The translations under genes and the position numbers were made by a program. From Kistimonas asteriae (GTDB lineage Bacteria; Pseudomonadota; Gammaproteobacteria; Pseudomonadales; Endozoicomonadaceae): 64,000 nt of DNA. The notes under the pieces are model-generated. The model did not search any database, was not told the origin of the DNA, and worked only from the letters and a program-made list of their open reading frames with translations. The stretch spans positions 60,457 through 124,456 of the forward strand of contig NZ_JAEVHF010000016.1 of the NCBI RefSeq assembly GCF_018263925.1, written 5' to 3'. Below, one piece after another: positions 16,207 to 23,728 of this stretch. The first letter of the stretch is position 1. Each line of letters starts with the position of its first letter.

Positions 16207-17040
16207 ATGACGTATCCGATAAAACGCAGGCTCTCGGTGGGACTCGTCCTGCTGGCCATCATCGGAATGGTTGCCGGTCTCTGGCCCTATGCTCGTGCGC
16301 TTTTTCCTGAGGATCGCACCCGTGAGGCAGTTAATGACCTGCTCTCTCCCTGGTATGAAATCTACCGGCCAGAAGGTGACGGGCCATTCCCGACAGTGCT
16401 GCTCTTCCACGGTTGTGGTGGGCCCCAGCCTGAAATTTCAAGGCCACGGGGCGAGTGGTTGCGGGACAATGGTTATGTGGCGATCCTGGTGGACAGTTTC
16501 AGTGGTCGAAACCTGACGGCTCGCCGGGTCTGCAAGGGGCATGCGTTGTGGGGAAATGAACGGGTAGTGGATGTTCGGGCTGCGCTGTCACATGTCCGGC
16601 AGCTGCCATATGTGGCGTCGGACCGGCTGGCCCTGCTCGGTTACTCTCATGGGGGCTGGACGGTGCTGGACGCCCTGGCTTATGGCGCTGATCCTGTGCA
16701 CGGTTCCGATGATGAGGATGCGCAGGCACTGGACGGCGTCCGGGCGGTAGCGGCCTATTACCCTTACTGCGGTTTTCCGGCCCGGTTTCGCAGTGAGTGG
16801 GCGATGAAACAACCCACCTTAGTGTTTCTTGCCGGACAGGATACGGTGATAGATACCGCGGAGTGTGTTGGTGTGTTGGATCGCTACAAGGCCAATGGCT
16901 ATCCACTGGAAACCCGGCTTTTCCCCGCGGTTGAACATGTCTTTGATGCACCGTCTGCCATGAATTCCTATGATCTGGCCGCGGCCAAGTCGGCAGAGGT
17001 CCGGTTACTAACGTTTCTTGAAGATAATCTCTTGAAGTGA
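16207..17040 (+). CDS. Dienelactone-hydrolase-like alpha/beta hydrolase with N-terminal anchor
   Basis: The 277-residue product has a signal anchor at residues 8-30. VLLFHGCGGPQPE gives the oxyanion region, LALLGYSHGGWT the nucleophile elbow (Ser147), LAGQDTVID the acid (Asp212) and PAVEHVFDA the catalytic His (His244). This places it in the dienelactone hydrolase branch of alpha/beta hydrolases, usually carboxylesterases or C-C/lactone hydrolases. It is probably periplasmic, bound to the inner membrane. It ends 9 bases before elbB, which has its own GAGGAG site, so the two form an operon. The substrate cannot be told from sequence. Confidence 0.8.
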   Translation: MTYPIKRRLSVGLVLLAIIGMVAGLWPYARALFPEDRTREAVNDLLSPWYEIYRPEGDGPFPTVLLFHGCGGPQPEISRPRGEWLRDNGYVAILVDSFSGRNLTARRVCKGHALWGNERVVDVRAALSHVRQLPYVASDRLALLGYSHGGWTVLDALAYGADPVHGSDDEDAQALDGVRAVAAYYPYCGFPARFRSEWAMKQPTLVFLAGQDTVIDTAECVGVLDRYKANGYPLETRLFPAVEHVFDAPSAMNSYDLAAAKSAEVRLLTFLEDNLLK

Positions 17041-17049
17041 GGAGCCCCT

Positions 17050-17703
17050 ATGAACAAGCGTATTGCAGTGATTCTCTCCGGTTGTGGCGTCTTTGATGGT
17101 TCAGAAATCTATGAGTCCGTTATTACCCTGCTGAGGCTCGACCAGAATGGCGCAGAGTATCAGTGTTTTGCGCCGGATATTACCCAGCATCATGTCATCA
17201 ACCATGTGACCGGCGAGGAAGTGCCGGAATCCCGCAATGTGCTGGTGGAAGCCGCCCGGCTGGCCCGTGGCAACATTCGTGATGTGGTTGAGTGCGAGGC
17301 TGCTGATTATGACGCATTGATCATTCCCGGAGGCTTTGGCGCAGCAAAGAATCTTTCGGATTTCGCCCTGACCGGCGCGGACATGATCGTACAGGCTGAT
17401 GTTCTAAAAGTCGTTCAGGGATTTGCCGAGGCGAAGAAGCCGGTCGGCCTGATCTGCATTGCCCCGGCCATGGCCGGCAAGCTGTTTGGTGCCGGTGTCC
17501 GCTGCACCATTGGCAATGATGGTGAAACCGCCGAGGCCATCCAGATGACCGGGGCGGAGCATGTGGACTGCCCGGTGCACGATATCGTGGTGGATGAAGC
17601 GAACAAGCTGGTCACCACGCCGGCCTACATGCTGGCCGGCAGTATCAGTGAAGCGGCAACCGGGATTAACCGGCTGGTGGATAAAATCCTCGAAATGGCC
17701 TGA
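17050..17703 (+). CDS. elbB: ElbB, DJ-1/PfpI-type glyoxalase
   Basis: The product is 217 residues, the same length as E. coli ElbB. MNKRIAVILSGCGVFDGSEI at the start, ALIIPGGFGAAKNLSDFA in the middle and GLICIAPAMAGKL at the nucleophile elbow (Cys136) are family signatures. ETAEAIQMTGAEH and VVDEANKLVTTPAYML complete the DJ-1 fold. ElbB proteins have glyoxalase activity in vitro and were linked to isoprenoid biosynthesis in E. coli. It is cytosolic. GAGGAG lies 7 bases before the start. It is second in the operon after the dienelactone-hydrolase-like gene and converges on mltA. Confidence 0.93.
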   Translation: MNKRIAVILSGCGVFDGSEIYESVITLLRLDQNGAEYQCFAPDITQHHVINHVTGEEVPESRNVLVEAARLARGNIRDVVECEAADYDALIIPGGFGAAKNLSDFALTGADMIVQADVLKVVQGFAEAKKPVGLICIAPAMAGKLFGAGVRCTIGNDGETAEAIQMTGAEHVDCPVHDIVVDEANKLVTTPAYMLAGSISEAATGINRLVDKILEMA

Positions 17704-17709
17704 CCCACC

Positions 17710-17752
17710 GAGCCGGTAAAGGCTGTTGTTGCAGTGTTTACCGGTTCTTTTC
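17710..17752 (+). terminator. Terminator hairpin between elbB and mltA
   Basis: GAGCCGGTAAA at 17710-17720 can pair with TTTACCGGTTC at 17737-17747 (one G-T pair), followed by TTTTCC. It lies just after the elbB stop and overlaps the mltA stop codon, so it probably serves elbB. Confidence 0.6.
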
Positions 17753-18871
17753 CTTTGTTCGTGGTACAAAGACATACAGCTTGCCACCGGCATTCTGGTG
17801 GCCGGCGTTCGCCGCGGCCTCTTTGCCGGCGCCAAAGAAAATATCCGCCCTGACCTTGCCCTTGATCGCTGAGCCGACATCCTGTGCCGTCATGGCATGC
17901 GCCCAATGGCTGTCATCAGCGGTGAGCGTGGTTTCCAGCCACAGGGGGGTTCCCAGGGGAATGATACTGCGATCAACCGCGGCACTGCGGTCCGGGGTCA
18001 GGATAACGCCCTGCGCGCCAATCGGGCCGCCTTCCGGCCTTTCACTGAAAAAGATGAAATCCCGGTTCTGGTAGAGGACTTCTTCCAGCCGATCCGGATT
18101 ATCTTTCAGCCATTGCCGGATGCTTTGCATGGTAACCGTTTCCAGCAGACCTTCCCGTTTCAGGTAACGGCCAATCGCAAAGTAGGGGTGCCCGTTGCGT
18201 CCCGAGATTCTCACATAGACCTGCTCGCCGGTATCCAGCTGCACAAAGCCGGAACCCTGAATCTGCAGGAAAAACCGATCAACGGTATCGTCCACCCAGA
18301 GGACGACATCATCCCGGTAATGGCCCTTGGCAAACCGGCGGTTGATGCCTTCCCGGTCGTCGTAGGGAATCAGCCAGCCCCGGTTGAGTTTGCCTTTCAG
18401 CACAGTATCTTTTTCCATGCCAAAGTCTTTGGGGTTGAACATCACCAGGTCTGCAGGTTTGTCGATCAGGGGAACATGGTAGCGTTCTGAGGGTTGACGG
18501 CTGCCGTAGAGAAGTGGGGAGTAATATCCCGTAAACAGGCCGTCCTCCCAGGGCGCGACGCGGTAAACGTCAAAGTTCTGTTGGAAGAAGGCTGTCAGGG
18601 CGTTGCCATCGGTTTCCGACAGCTGGTCACAGAGAGGGTGCCACTGTTCGTAGGTGCCAAACAGGGCATTGTCACTCACCGGGCCGGAACGTTTTTGGTA
18701 GACCTCGCAGCTGTGCATCAGTGAGGTTTTCAGGCCTTTGGCTTCTCCGTTGTCCCAGCCGGGCAGATCGCTGAACGTTGCAGGCTGAAAGGTGCGTTGC
18801 CAGGGCATCCAGCTGCAACCGGTGGCCAGTGTGATAAGCGATAGCATCAAACCCCAAACGATTTTTTTCAC
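17738..18871 (-). CDS. mltA: Membrane-bound lytic murein transglycosylase A (lipoprotein)
   Basis: The product is 377 residues from a GTG at 18871, preceded by TTGAGGTGG, an excellent ribosome site overlapping the stop of the radical SAM gene. The N-terminus VKKIVWGLMLSLITLATGC is a lipoprotein signal with the LATGC lipobox, so it is anchored in a membrane, normally the outer. MltA features include FTGYYSPLLYGS, FFLQIQGSGFVQL, GRNGHPYFAIGRYLKREG and the C-terminal 3D domain ending KVRADIFFGAGKEA, whose Asp corresponds to the catalytic Asp of E. coli MltA. It cleaves peptidoglycan to 1,6-anhydromuropeptides. It is translationally close to, and probably coupled with, the upstream radical SAM gene. 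Confidence 0.93.
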   Translation of the reverse strand: MKKIVWGLMLSLITLATGCSWMPWQRTFQPATFSDLPGWDNGEAKGLKTSLMHSCEVYQKRSGPVSDNALFGTYEQWHPLCDQLSETDGNALTAFFQQNFDVYRVAPWEDGLFTGYYSPLLYGSRQPSERYHVPLIDKPADLVMFNPKDFGMEKDTVLKGKLNRGWLIPYDDREGINRRFAKGHYRDDVVLWVDDTVDRFFLQIQGSGFVQLDTGEQVYVRISGRNGHPYFAIGRYLKREGLLETVTMQSIRQWLKDNPDRLEEVLYQNRDFIFFSERPEGGPIGAQGVILTPDRSAAVDRSIIPLGTPLWLETTLTADDSHWAHAMTAQDVGSAIKGKVRADIFFGAGKEAAANAGHQNAGGKLYVFVPRTKEKNR

Positions 18872-18879
18872 AGGCCACC

Positions 18880-19812
18880 TCAATCGGTCATTTCGCTGCA
18901 GGAAGAACCGTAAGAAAAACAGCTGAAGCAACGATGATGCTTCATGCTGACTCGCTGGTTCAGGCTTTCGGTCAGGGTGCTTCCCAGGTCGTATTCGGGA
19001 TCATCATCGACAAGGGTACAGGCGTAAACTTTCATCAGCCCTTTGGTTTTGATGATCATTTTGCTGAATGCGCACATGAAATGCCGACGACTCTCTGCTG
19101 TCTGGTAATGAGTCATGCAGTGTTCGGTAATCTGGGGTGTTTCTGGGTGACTGTCTGGCGGCATAAAATCGGGAAAGGCGACCAGTGTCAGCTCTTCAGG
19201 CAATTCATATTGCCTGAAGAGTGTTCGGTATTCGGCGGTGACGGCATCAGTATTTTCGTCCGGTGCCATTTGCCTTGCCACGGAGACATGGAATCCCAGA
19301 GTATGCAGTTCCCGAATGCCTGCCATGGCATTATCAAAACTGCCTTCTCCACGGCCGCTGTCGTGTCGATCACGGTCGGGGTAGTCAATGCTGACCCGAA
19401 ATGAGACGGGGTGTACGCTGTTGGTGAGTGCGGCGATCTGATGCAGCCGTTGTAATACCGGTTCTGTGCCGTTAGTCAGCACCAGACAGGGACGAAAGCG
19501 GCTGGCATAGGCAAGAATCTTGACCATGTCTTTGGCGACAAAGGGTTCGCCACCGGTGAAGGAAAACTGTTCGACGCCGAGGCTGACGGCTTCATCGATG
19601 AACGGGCGCACGTCGTCCAGCTTCATCAGTTGCAGGCGGTTATCGCCTGGGCTGGAGCCTTCCAGGCAGAAAGGACAGGCTAGGTTGCAGGCGGTGCCGG
19701 TATGAAACCAAAGCTCCCGCAGGGCGTGGGGATCAATATACCCCCTGGGAGAACCGTCTGTCGTGTAGTGCCATTGATGACTGTGGGCTTGTTCTTTTGC
19801 AATCAGTTCCAT
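18880..19812 (-). CDS. Radical SAM enzyme with SPASM/twitch-like C-terminal cysteines, linked to arsM
   Basis: The 310-residue product starts from the ATG at 19812 (GGAAA upstream; an extended start would add 13 residues). ELWFHTGTACNLACPFCLEG holds the CxxxCxxC radical SAM cluster and FSFTGGEPF the SAM-binding GGE motif. A second Cys set lies at the C-terminus: HFMCAFSK, KVYACTLVDDD and HHRCFSCFSYGSSCSE, suggesting an auxiliary iron-sulfur cluster of SPASM/twitch type. It is encoded 63 bp downstream of an ArsM-type methyltransferase. It does not carry the Cys motif I associate with ArsS (arsenosugar) or the RCCLKC-type motif of ArsL (arsinothricin). Its reaction is unknown; modification of a methylated arsenical or of a peptide are both possible. 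Confidence 0.8.
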   Translation of the reverse strand: MELIAKEQAHSHQWHYTTDGSPRGYIDPHALRELWFHTGTACNLACPFCLEGSSPGDNRLQLMKLDDVRPFIDEAVSLGVEQFSFTGGEPFVAKDMVKILAYASRFRPCLVLTNGTEPVLQRLHQIAALTNSVHPVSFRVSIDYPDRDRHDSGRGEGSFDNAMAGIRELHTLGFHVSVARQMAPDENTDAVTAEYRTLFRQYELPEELTLVAFPDFMPPDSHPETPQITEHCMTHYQTAESRRHFMCAFSKMIIKTKGLMKVYACTLVDDDPEYDLGSTLTESLNQRVSMKHHRCFSCFSYGSSCSEMTD

Positions 19813-19875
19813 GCGTTTTCCGTGTTTCCTGAAGCAGCAGGCGGGCGGCACCCGTGGCGCGCCCGCAGACGTTCG

Positions 19876-20922
19876 TCAGCAACAACCGCCGCTGCTTTCG
19901 GGGGTTGTCTGTGGTTCAAAGGGGACCGGTGTGCCGCAGTCGGCAAAGATACCGTAATGGGTGGACATATCCCCGATAAATTTGAAATGTTCCCGGAAGC
20001 GGGTTTCATGCAACATCTGCCAGGTATTGCCGCAGACCGGGAAGACCTTGCCGGTTTCGATGGCATGGTGATTATCCAGTACAAACTGCTTCGGGCAGTG
20101 TTCAATGGTGCCTTTGTAGATAACGGCCTGCCCGTAGTCCTCGCAGGCAGACTCCAGCTCCGGCAGCTTGAACAGGCGCCAGGTGGCGGACCAGAAATCG
20201 ATATGGCCGATCTTTTCTTCTATCGCGCTGTTTTCGATGGTAATGGGGCTGCTTTCCACCAGACGGGGATCCAGGAAACCGGTCTGTTTCGCCAGGGGGA
20301 TGAAATCATTCCAGTAGAGGGCGCCGCTCAGGCATTCGCCATAGAGTACCGGGTCTTCCAGCAGTTCGGTCGGTACACGGCGGCTGGCGTAGACATCGGA
20401 GAAGTAGAGTTCGCCACCGGGCTTGAGCAGGCGCAATGCTTCACGTAGCACCGCCGGTTTGTCTGGCGACAGGTTGATGACACAGTTGGACACGATAATG
20501 TCGAAGCTGTTATCCGGCAGATCCAGTTCATGGAGCCGTTCCAGGTAGCCTTCCAGAAAGCGGACATTGGGCTGTTTATAACCGTACCGATCCATATGGT
20601 AATCAATATGGCGGTTGGCGACGTCCAGCTGCTCCGACGTCATATCGATACCGACGACAGAACCTTCTTCTCCCACCAGTCGGGACAGCACAAAACAGTC
20701 CCGGCCGGAACCGCTGCCCAGATCCAGGATGTGGCAGCCCTTGAGCTGCTGTGGCGCAATCAGGCCGCAGCCATAGTAGCGGGTCAGTACTTCATCGTGG
20801 ATATCGCTCAGTGCCGAGCGGATATAGGCAGGCAATGCCGCACCGGTGCAGCAGGCGTTGGTCTTGAGGTCATCGGAGCCCTGCAGCACTTTGCCGTAAT
20901 AGTCTTTAACCGAGTCGTACAT
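19876..20922 (-). CDS. arsM: Arsenite S-adenosylmethionine methyltransferase, ArsM type
   Basis: The 348-residue cytosolic protein starts at ATG 20922 with AGGGG upstream. The SAM-binding motif is HILDLGSGSGRDCFVLS (residues 64-80). The four conserved As(III)-binding cysteine positions of ArsM appear present: ACC at 24-25, YYGCG at 52, SNCVINL at 147 and YGECLSGALYW at 197. The C-terminal part contains EHCPKQF and FPVCGNTWQML and ends GGCC. ArsM methylates arsenite to mono-, di- and trimethyl species, used for detoxification or for making organoarsenicals. It is the first gene of a run with a radical SAM gene and mltA. No arsR or arsenite efflux gene is adjacent. Confidence 0.9.
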   Translation of the reverse strand: MYDSVKDYYGKVLQGSDDLKTNACCTGAALPAYIRSALSDIHDEVLTRYYGCGLIAPQQLKGCHILDLGSGSGRDCFVLSRLVGEEGSVVGIDMTSEQLDVANRHIDYHMDRYGYKQPNVRFLEGYLERLHELDLPDNSFDIIVSNCVINLSPDKPAVLREALRLLKPGGELYFSDVYASRRVPTELLEDPVLYGECLSGALYWNDFIPLAKQTGFLDPRLVESSPITIENSAIEEKIGHIDFWSATWRLFKLPELESACEDYGQAVIYKGTIEHCPKQFVLDNHHAIETGKVFPVCGNTWQMLHETRFREHFKFIGDMSTHYGIFADCGTPVPFEPQTTPESSGGCC

Positions 20923-21066
20923 AAACACTACCCCTGTCAGGTACCTGTCTGGACAGATACGAAAAATAGACGGTGATGGTTTCAACGATAAGGGACGTGA
21001 AGCCGGAGATAAAGCAGAGAGCGTAAGGTAACCGCCTAGGCAGAGAAAAGCATTGAGCGGTATCTA

Positions 21067-21102
21067 CTAAAAGCGAGCTCTGTCATTAGAGCTGGCTTTT
21101 AG
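21067..21102. terminator. Hairpin between arsM promoter region and the Cys-rich protein gene
   Basis: CTAAAAGC-g-AGCTCT at 21067-21081 pairs with AGAGCT-g-GCTTTTAG at 21088-21102 around a 6-base loop. The T-rich end makes it a plausible bidirectional terminator for the reverse-strand gene ending at 21124. Confidence 0.5.
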
Positions 21103-21123
21103 TCTATTTCAGGGCTGGATTCA

Positions 21124-21777
21124 TCATGGGCATGTCCCGCCGGGTGCTGCCGGCATATGACAATGTTGGCAGCAAAATTCACCGCCCGAGGGTTCCAGGC
21201 ACGTATTACACCAGCCAAAAAGAATCCATAGTGCGGCACAACCGCCGCTGCAGTTACAGCAGGCGGCATGCATCGGAAAACGTCCCAGGCTTACCGTTGG
21301 AGGATGCCATGTTTTGAAGGTCAATGTGACTTGTTCCATGGTCTGGTCAGGTATCGATTCCACAGCTTCCTTGAATGAAAAGCTGATGTTGCCATTACCA
21401 CTACTGGCATGGATGACCTGATCATGAATATCCAGAGTTTGTTGTTTACCACTTTTCACAAAGTGTAACGTGATAGTCGACAATATCCGGCTTTTTTTAA
21501 AGCCTGTGTCCAGGGTGGCAGCAAAGCTGGGTATGTCACTAAGGTCAATGCCTGCCGGAACGTCTAGATGTTCTTTTTTCATATCGCCCAGCCAGTCGAT
21601 AACCGGTGCATTCAGGGTGAGGGTTTTATTGCCGTCAAACACGGCAGAAGGGGAAGTGATATAAAACCCCCGGCCTTCCATTTTGACCATTTGTGTACCG
21701 GCAACCGGTTTATCTGAATTCGAATAGGCGACTGTGCAAAAGACCGAGAAAAGCAGGAAACAAAACCTTAGTCTCAT
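21124..21777 (-). CDS. Exported protein with Cys-rich C-terminus
   Basis: The product is 217 residues with a signal peptide MRLRFCFLLFSVFCTVAYS. The middle is a beta-rich region (GRGFYITSPSAVFDGNKTLTL, ILSTITLHFVKSG). The last 45 residues hold ten cysteines (173, 174, 176, 180, 190, 193, 202, 203, 206, 216), with CCNCSGGC, WCNTC and FCCQHC groups. Such spacing suits metal binding or several disulfides. No family was recognised. It lies upstream of, and on the same strand as, the arsM group but is separated from it by about 200 bp and a hairpin, so a functional link to arsenic is speculative. The abrupt change in composition at residue 170 could also mean an old frameshift. Confidence 0.6.
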   Translation of the reverse strand: MRLRFCFLLFSVFCTVAYSNSDKPVAGTQMVKMEGRGFYITSPSAVFDGNKTLTLNAPVIDWLGDMKKEHLDVPAGIDLSDIPSFAATLDTGFKKSRILSTITLHFVKSGKQQTLDIHDQVIHASSGNGNISFSFKEAVESIPDQTMEQVTLTFKTWHPPTVSLGRFPMHAACCNCSGGCAALWILFGWCNTCLEPSGGEFCCQHCHMPAAPGGTCP

Positions 21778-22051
21778 GGTCAGGATCCTCTAAAAATAAC
21801 GACGCTTTTCAATGGCCGTTATGCAACAAGGGACGCTGTTTACCTGTCATCGCTCAGGGAACAGCGGGAGAGATACCGCGTTCCAAGCATAGAAAGGCTG
21901 CCACTGCCTGATGAGAATAATTTGCGCTAAGGACGCCCTCTTGGAAGACAGGGGCTGTTATCTGAACGTGTAAGTTGAAAGGTGCGAAATGGATACAACC
22001 AGAGCGGTTGCAGAGGGTGAATACCACCTACCCTCTGCCCGGGACAGCCCG

Positions 22052-22573
22052 TCAGGCGTTCGCTGGCGTGGTGTGAGGATGGGTGACATCCATACGGCCC
22101 ACTTCCTGATCGATGAAGAACAGGCCTTTGCCCTCCATACCGATCATTTCCACTTTATCGAGAATCGATTTGAACAGTTTTTCTTCTTCATGCTGCTCAC
22201 CCACGTACCACTGCAGGAAGTTGAACGTGGAGTAATCCTGTTCGGTAAAGGCGGTATGGGCCAGTTCATTGATCTTGCGGGTGACCTGGCACTCATGCTC
22301 ATAGGTATTGCGGAAGACGTCTGCAATGTTCTCAAACGCTACCGGCGGTGCACTGATTGCGCCCACCTGGGCCATGGCACCGGTCTCGTTCACATAATTG
22401 AACAGCCGTTGCATGTGAGTCATTTCTTCGGCGGCGTGAGAGCGAAGGAATTTAGCACTGCCTTCGAATCCGTGGAACTCACACCAGGCGCTCATCTGCA
22501 GGTACAGGTTGGATGAGTAGAATTCCAGGTTAATCTGCTCATTCAGGCGGCTGATCATCGTTTCGCTGAGCAT
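22052..22573 (-). CDS. ftnA: Ferritin (non-haem iron storage protein)
   Basis: The product is 173 residues, close to the 165 of E. coli FtnA. The ferroxidase-site pattern is visible: INLEFYSSNLYLQMSAWCE (Glu17), HAAEEMTHMQRL (Glu and His of site A) and the later QWYVGEQHEEEKLF. The four-helix bundle length and the AFENIADVF loop agree with the prokaryotic FtnA branch rather than bacterioferritin, because the haem-ligating Met is absent. It would form a 24-mer cytosolic cage that oxidises and stores iron. It is a single gene with its own promoter upstream of 22573; the AGAGG before the ATG is an adequate ribosome site. The upstream 250 bp holds a palindromic element (22651-22763). Confidence 0.93.
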   Translation of the reverse strand: MLSETMISRLNEQINLEFYSSNLYLQMSAWCEFHGFEGSAKFLRSHAAEEMTHMQRLFNYVNETGAMAQVGAISAPPVAFENIADVFRNTYEHECQVTRKINELAHTAFTEQDYSTFNFLQWYVGEQHEEEKLFKSILDKVEMIGMEGKGLFFIDQEVGRMDVTHPHTTPANA

Positions 22574-22650
22574 GGTATGGCCTCTGTTATGTCATGGAGG
22601 CCTGATTATACGAGAAGAACGGCCTGACAACTTGCCAGACATCAAGGCAT

Positions 22651-22763
22651 CCAATTTCTAAGGGAAACTGCGAATAAGTCCCTTTTTCCCAAAACAGTAC
22701 CAGTAATACCAAGGATTACCGAAGGTGAGGGTGGACTTATTCGCACCTTCCTAAGGCAATTGG
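22651..22763. repeat. 113 bp element with long imperfect terminal inverted repeats
   Basis: The 31 bp at 22651-22681 and the reverse complement of 22733-22763 agree at 24 positions, including a perfect inner GCGAATAAGTCC and a perfect outer CCAATT. The 51 bp between them are non-coding. It looks like a miniature inverted-repeat element or a long transcribed stem-loop between the divergent ferritin and 255-residue protein genes. Confidence 0.6.
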
Positions 22764-22824
22764 CAGCCCCTGCACTAGATTTAAGAATACGTACCGTAAA
22801 AAGCTCACATCGGACAGGGATGAC

Positions 22825-23592
22825 ATGAAACGGATGTCTGCGTTCTTCAAGAAAATGGTGCCTGAAGCCAGGGCGCTCACTGATCATCCGCGTGATAGGG
22901 CAGTGGGTATATCAGGAGAAAGTGATAACAGGGCATTTGTTCATCAGGATGACTTTGTTGCAGACAACTTTCTTCAGGATGTTGGCGATAATGATCTGTT
23001 CTTCCTCGGTGAGGAAACGGCTGGACTGAGTGATAAACGCTTTGACGAACTTCTCCAGGAGCGGCAACCCCTTTGTCAGCTGGCGCGGGAAGATCGGGAT
23101 GTCGTCGTCTGTGTCTTGACCCCTGTACTGATCGAGAAAGGTTATCGTCCCGTTGTCGCCGAAGGTTGGGTTGCTCAATTACTGCAGGAACATAACAGTC
23201 TGACAGTGGCTGAGCTGGCCACTGTGATTGACCAGTTTGATGAACTTGAGCATGGGGCGCTGGCGCCGGGTGAGCTGTCCATTGAAGAAATGACAGAAGA
23301 TGTAGTGGTATTGCCTGAGCCAACCGTCGTGTTAGCTGACACACTGCGTAATAAAGCGATATGCAGCCTGCATCAACGGACATTGGCCGTGATATCGCCA
23401 TTATGCAGATTGCACCGTGCGCCTGATGGAGCCAGGACGCTTCCATCGACTAGAAGCATCAAACTGGGGGAGCGGGTGATTGTCTGTATTGAAAGTTCAT
23501 TGCTACTCCAACAGCAGTGTGCAGAACTGGAGAGTGTCTTACCGCCAGATTTACTAAACCGTGTGGCGGATAGAATCAGCGATCAGGAATGA
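22825..23592 (+). CDS. Unrecognised 255-residue protein
   Basis: The start MKRMSAFFKKMVPEARAL follows AGGGATGAC at good spacing. The protein is acidic, with short helices (RFDELLQERQPLCQLARED, VAELATVIDQFDELEHG) and a hydrophobic beta-like stretch (DRDVVVCVLTPVLIEKGY). It has no signal peptide and no known domain. Its basic amphipathic first residues resemble those of the 252-residue protein at 13.1 kb (MKEFLKTLAPTNW), perhaps a shared secretion-type leader, which is a weak observation. Another 88-codon frame runs antisense inside it, so coding by this strand is likely but not certain. Confidence 0.5.
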   Translation: MKRMSAFFKKMVPEARALTDHPRDRAVGISGESDNRAFVHQDDFVADNFLQDVGDNDLFFLGEETAGLSDKRFDELLQERQPLCQLAREDRDVVVCVLTPVLIEKGYRPVVAEGWVAQLLQEHNSLTVAELATVIDQFDELEHGALAPGELSIEEMTEDVVVLPEPTVVLADTLRNKAICSLHQRTLAVISPLCRLHRAPDGARTLPSTRSIKLGERVIVCIESSLLLQQQCAELESVLPPDLLNRVADRISDQE

Positions 23593-23635
23593 GTGTGCTG
23601 TTTGTCAGAAAACGTTTGGTGGAGCCGCGGCTGAG

Positions 23636-23666
23636 GGATGCGCACTTCATGACGAAGTGCCCATCC
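23636..23666. repeat. REP-like hairpin
   Basis: GGATG-c-GCACTTC at 23636-23648 pairs with GAAGTGC-CCATCC at 23654-23666 around a 5-base loop. It lies 44 bases after the stop of the 255-residue gene and resembles extragenic palindromes dispersed in many proteobacteria. It could act as a terminator for either convergent gene. Confidence 0.5.
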
Positions 23667-23728
23667 TACCGCTGTTATTTCCACCAGGGTCAATATTAGT
23701 GGTAATTGTTAATTGGAGATTGTGTATT

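Noticed and set aside
16499..16951. 150-codon reverse frame opposite the alpha/beta hydrolase
   Set aside because: Pro/His/Arg-rich shadow of a gene with an intact catalytic triad.
22912..23178. 88-codon reverse frame inside the 255-residue gene (contains a plausible helix FVKAFITQSSRFLTEEEQ)
   Set aside because: It starts at a TTG directly after a stop codon and lacks a ribosome site, while the forward frame is three times longer with AGGGA before its ATG. Kept in mind as a real ambiguity.
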